Positions 61,161 through 64,000 of a stretch of 64,000 nt of DNA are shown here, piece by piece. The stretch is from Casuarius casuarius. Taxonomy: Eukaryota > Chordata > Aves > Casuariiformes > Casuariidae. Made by a program: the position numbers and the translations under genes. The stretch covers positions 186,001 to 250,000 of the forward strand of contig PTFA01000415.1 of assembly GCA_003342895.1 (NCBI GenBank). The letters run 5' to 3'. Each line of letters begins with the position of its first letter. The stretch's first letter is position 1. The notes below the pieces were generated by a model that was not told where the DNA came from, made no database searches, and saw only the letters and a program-made list of their open reading frames with translations.

Positions 61161-62360
61161 CGCTGGCCAAAGACTAGGTCTGGGGAGATCTTCCTCCTTC
61201 TCTTCCCTCAAGTTCATTCTTGAAAACTTCTTTGACAGAGCTTGATCAAAACTGATGAATGTTACAATGAGGTTTTATTTCAACAAATTGGCATTTATAG
61301 GATAAAAAAGAGAAAGAAAAAGTTTCAGACCTCATCAGGTCTGGTCAGATGCCAGCTCTTGGGTGGTTAAAATAACATTTGACTACCCTCCTGTCTCTTT
61401 TGCCTTTTCAAATTTTTTTCCCCATACTTGCAGGCTTTTGAAGATTTATAATGAGTTAAAGTGACAAATTCCTTTCTTGTAAACCAGTAATGAAGGGAGT
61501 CAGGACTGAACATTTTGTGGGCATGAACATTACTTGAAAAAATGACAGTAAATACCATTTGTGACATACTGATGTGCTGATGTGCCTGGCAGAGTGTGCT
61601 GTCTCCAAATGCTAGACTCTCTCAGTTATTTTATTCTGGATTTCAGAAGTTCTCATGAGTCATAAAAAACAGCGGTCTTTCCATCTTCCATGCATTTTAA
61701 CCAGTGATTGCGATGTTTTACACCTTGTGAGTAAGTCCAGTTCATTAGCTTTACTTAGGCATGGTTTATAATCAGAATTTACTCGCATTTGCTAAGGCTA
61801 ATTCAGGCTGGTCCGCATGGTGAAAGCAGCAGGTTTTCACTGTTTTCAGTGAAACAGTGCTGTCAGTAAGGTACAAGGTTTACTTACGAAAGAAACAAAG
61901 TTACTTTCATAAACTTTGAGCAGTCAAAGCCAATTGTATTTCTTGGTCTAGACTGTGGCATATCCTTTGTAGTCTATGCTCTGCAGTCCCCAAGTACCTT
62001 AATAATAAAGCTTAATAGTGAATAAGTACCTTAACAATAACAAGTGCTAGACTACCTGCACATTTTTACATGCTTAAAGATATGTGCTTAAAGCTGTCTT
62101 TAAGTGCACCTGATTTTCTGTGTGTGTTGAATGCCCATCATCTGGCAGTGAGATCCAATTCCGGAGATGCAAAGAGAGTGACACTCAGCAGACTCGTGCT
62201 TACGCTGTTGGCTTGTGCATTGGAAAGAGGAAGGCAGCGGTGTCGACTGTAGGCTTTTGGGGCTAGCTGTTGTGCCAGCTATTCCGTGTTTATAGGGGAC
62301 CCTCCCATGTGGCAGCATCCAGACGAAGACACTGCAGCTGGTGTGCCATGGTGCACATTA
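61161..62360. other. Non-coding stretch with short hairpin and direct repeats
   Basis: TTTCACTG and CAGTGAAA form an 8-bp stem around TTTT near 61,837-61,856. AAGTACCTTAATAATAA at 61992-62008 recurs with one change at 62024-62040. Three overlapping frames of 60-72 codons between 62,070 and 62,476 reflect rising GC content towards 62.2 kb. None shows a known domain. Confidence 0.5.
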
Positions 62361-62421
62361 GCCTCTCCTTTCCCCTCTTCCTCCACTCCACAGCTTCTCC
62401 CTTCTCCCTTGCCTCTCCCCA
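62361..62421. repeat. Long pyrimidine-rich tract
   Basis: About 60 bases of C and T with only a few purine interruptions, including CTCTCCTTTCCCCTCTTCC and CTTCTCCCTTCTCCC, separated by a CCACAG that reads like a splice acceptor. Such tracts can form triplex DNA and bind polypyrimidine-binding proteins. No exon could be supported downstream. Confidence 0.7.
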
Positions 62422-64000
62422 CCATGTTTCAACAAGGATGAGTCTGAACCACGTGACACTATGTTGTTTGGTATGAGATGCTTTTTAAATCATTTGCTAG
62501 GCTGAGCTCTGCATATTTACATGTTTCTGTGTTTCTGAATTTCTCTCCTCTTTACGTGTAGATGGAGGATAAAAAAAGAAAAAGAAAGAAAAAGCCACAC
62601 ATTGTTTGGAAGAATCAGGTTGGCCACTCACTCACTCACTCTCCTTCTTGAGAGCGAGGCTAACTTTGGGCTTGTGATGGATGATATCCTGTGCGCAGGT
62701 CCTGACCGCCAATGTCACTGGGAAGGATTCAAAGAGTCAGTGAGGAGGTAGGCAGAGACTCACTTATATCCACAGCCTTGGGGAACAGAATCAGAAGCCC
62801 AAGTGGCACTGTTCAGTCGGACCTCCATCTCCCCGCCTGAAACCTCTCACTCCTCCACTCACAAACCTCACTGATCCCACTTCAGAGGGATTGTTTTGAT
62901 GCTGCTGCAAAACTTTGCAAGCAAGTTTTCCTCAGGAATAAGAACAAGATGGTTTCTTTTTTCCTCATTCTTAATGAAGCAGTGATGAAATGCCGTGAGC
63001 TGTTTCTCTTACTAGTGAATCTTGAAAAGAGTTTTGTATTCCCAATCCCAGCATCTTACAGTGCAAATTACATTTAAAGATTAATGATTCTGTAAAGAGA
63101 TGCATCATTTTCTGTCTTGAGGAAAAAAAAATCCCCACAGAGAAAGTTAATCTCTATGGATTTTTCAAGAACAAGATTCCTGTTGCACGAAATCTTCATC
63201 AGAGTATGTCATTAGATGGCCCAGTGTAATGCTGAACAGTCTTTAACCTTCTGCTGCACAGACTAAGTGACCAACTGGTAGCAGGATTTCAAACGTTTTG
63301 CATGACTCATAATGATTGTTTAATGATGGAAGAGGGAAGGGGAGAGATGTTCATATTCTTTCCATTTCCTCTTTGAAATAGTTTCACCTGACCTTTCCTA
63401 AAGGACCCTCATATTAGGTTCCTAATAACCTCTAATTAATATTTTTTGCGTGATGCTCTACGTATGAAATTTGATGGCTTAATTCTAATACCCAGCAATT
63501 ATCATATCCCATTACAGCTGGTTTATGAACTTAACCTCTGCACAGCGAGGTCTTCTAAATTTACTTTTGCAGAAGATGTCATATATGTGCAAAATACTAT
63601 TGTGGAAAAAATGAAGATGTAAACTGATGTTAAGTTTACAAAGTGTATTAAAAATGCTCTTTGCTATGACAGTAAGATTAATTTTTAACAGGTTTTTGAT
63701 TAAAGAGTATTAAAGATTATTATGAATGAGTCACTGCAAAATCTTTAGGGACTTTGTGATAAGTCTCAAATGCTTATCATCAGTGAATGTTAAGTCTAAC
63801 AAAATGCACATTTATATTGGCAAACTGTTTATAATTTATCAATGGCAACTGCTTATTGCACAGTGTTTTATAACTTTGGGTGGATTTGACATCTGAAAGT
63901 AGGCAATTCTGTAATAGTAAATTTCTCTTTCAAGATTTCCGGAAGAGACAAAGTTATCTCTGGTTACAAAATAGGCACTTTTCTTGCAAATTAAAGAGCA
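62422..64000. other. Non-coding end of the window
   Basis: An A/G-rich patch lies at about 62571-62595 and four CACT units at 62625-62640. From 62,640 to 62,900 the sequence is GC-richer with a weak splice-flanked piece (acceptor-like GTGCGCAG at 62,699, donor-like GAGGTAGGC near 62,747), too short to call. The last kilobase is AT-rich with many TAAT cores. The window ends within ordinary sequence. Confidence 0.5.

Noticed and set aside
1..64000. CRISPR arrays, operons, prophage or other prokaryotic systems
   Set aside because: No regularly spaced repeats, no dense coding and no ribosome-binding-site pattern. The composition and repeats are those of vertebrate nuclear DNA.
1..64000. tRNA, 5S rRNA, U6, 7SK or mitochondrial insertion
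   Set aside because: I looked for their characteristic words by eye and found none. A covariance-model search could still reveal degraded copies.

Overview
The window reads as non-coding nuclear DNA of an amniote, most likely a bird. It is AT-rich, CpG-poor, full of short homopolymer and microsatellite tracts, and no open reading frame exceeds 137 codons. I found no recognisable protein family, tRNA, rRNA, snRNA, prophage, operon or CRISPR array. The bird assignment is an inference. There are no Alu, L1 or young SINE copies, which would be expected in 64 kb of a placental mammal. Interspersed repeats are very sparse, and the clearest retroelement is an old CR1-type LINE. No young CR1 copy was seen, so a low-repeat reptile cannot be excluded.

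Layout. 1-19.7 kb: plain AT-rich DNA with a few poly-T tracts, two small tandem duplications and two short palindromes. 19,711-20,047: an internally deleted Tigger1-like (pogo superfamily) DNA transposon with both ends and one flanking TA. This is the surprising feature, because I know Tigger1 from placental mammals. 24.5-25.1 kb: a decayed CR1/L3 LINE fragment. 25-39.5 kb: more unique AT-rich DNA, with a polypyrimidine block at 33.4 kb, a near-perfect 22-bp dyad at 36.1 kb and stretches that look like conserved non-coding DNA. 39.5-40.1 kb: a GC-richer island that may be a worn transposable element. 41-48 kb: a possible old SINE, a Z-DNA-prone tract, a strong hairpin and a cluster of POU octamers. 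48.19-48.57 kb: the only clear CpG cluster, the best promoter or enhancer candidate. It is followed at once by an 80-codon open frame and two AATAAA hexamers. 53-64 kb: the best MIR/CORE-SINE-like fragment, a perfect 24-bp palindrome at 57.4 kb, an unidentified GC-rich block at 60.2-60.5 kb, another possible old SINE and a long pyrimidine-rich tract at 62.4 kb.

The most economical reading is a gene desert or the inside of a very large intron. No set of genes working together can be reconstructed. The items most worth checking are the Tigger1-like element (possible horizontal transfer into a sauropsid), the CpG cluster with its downstream frame, and three weak splice-flanked frames that could be missed exons. 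Everything here comes from reading the sequence by eye. Family matches are from memory of consensus sequences, without alignment scores.
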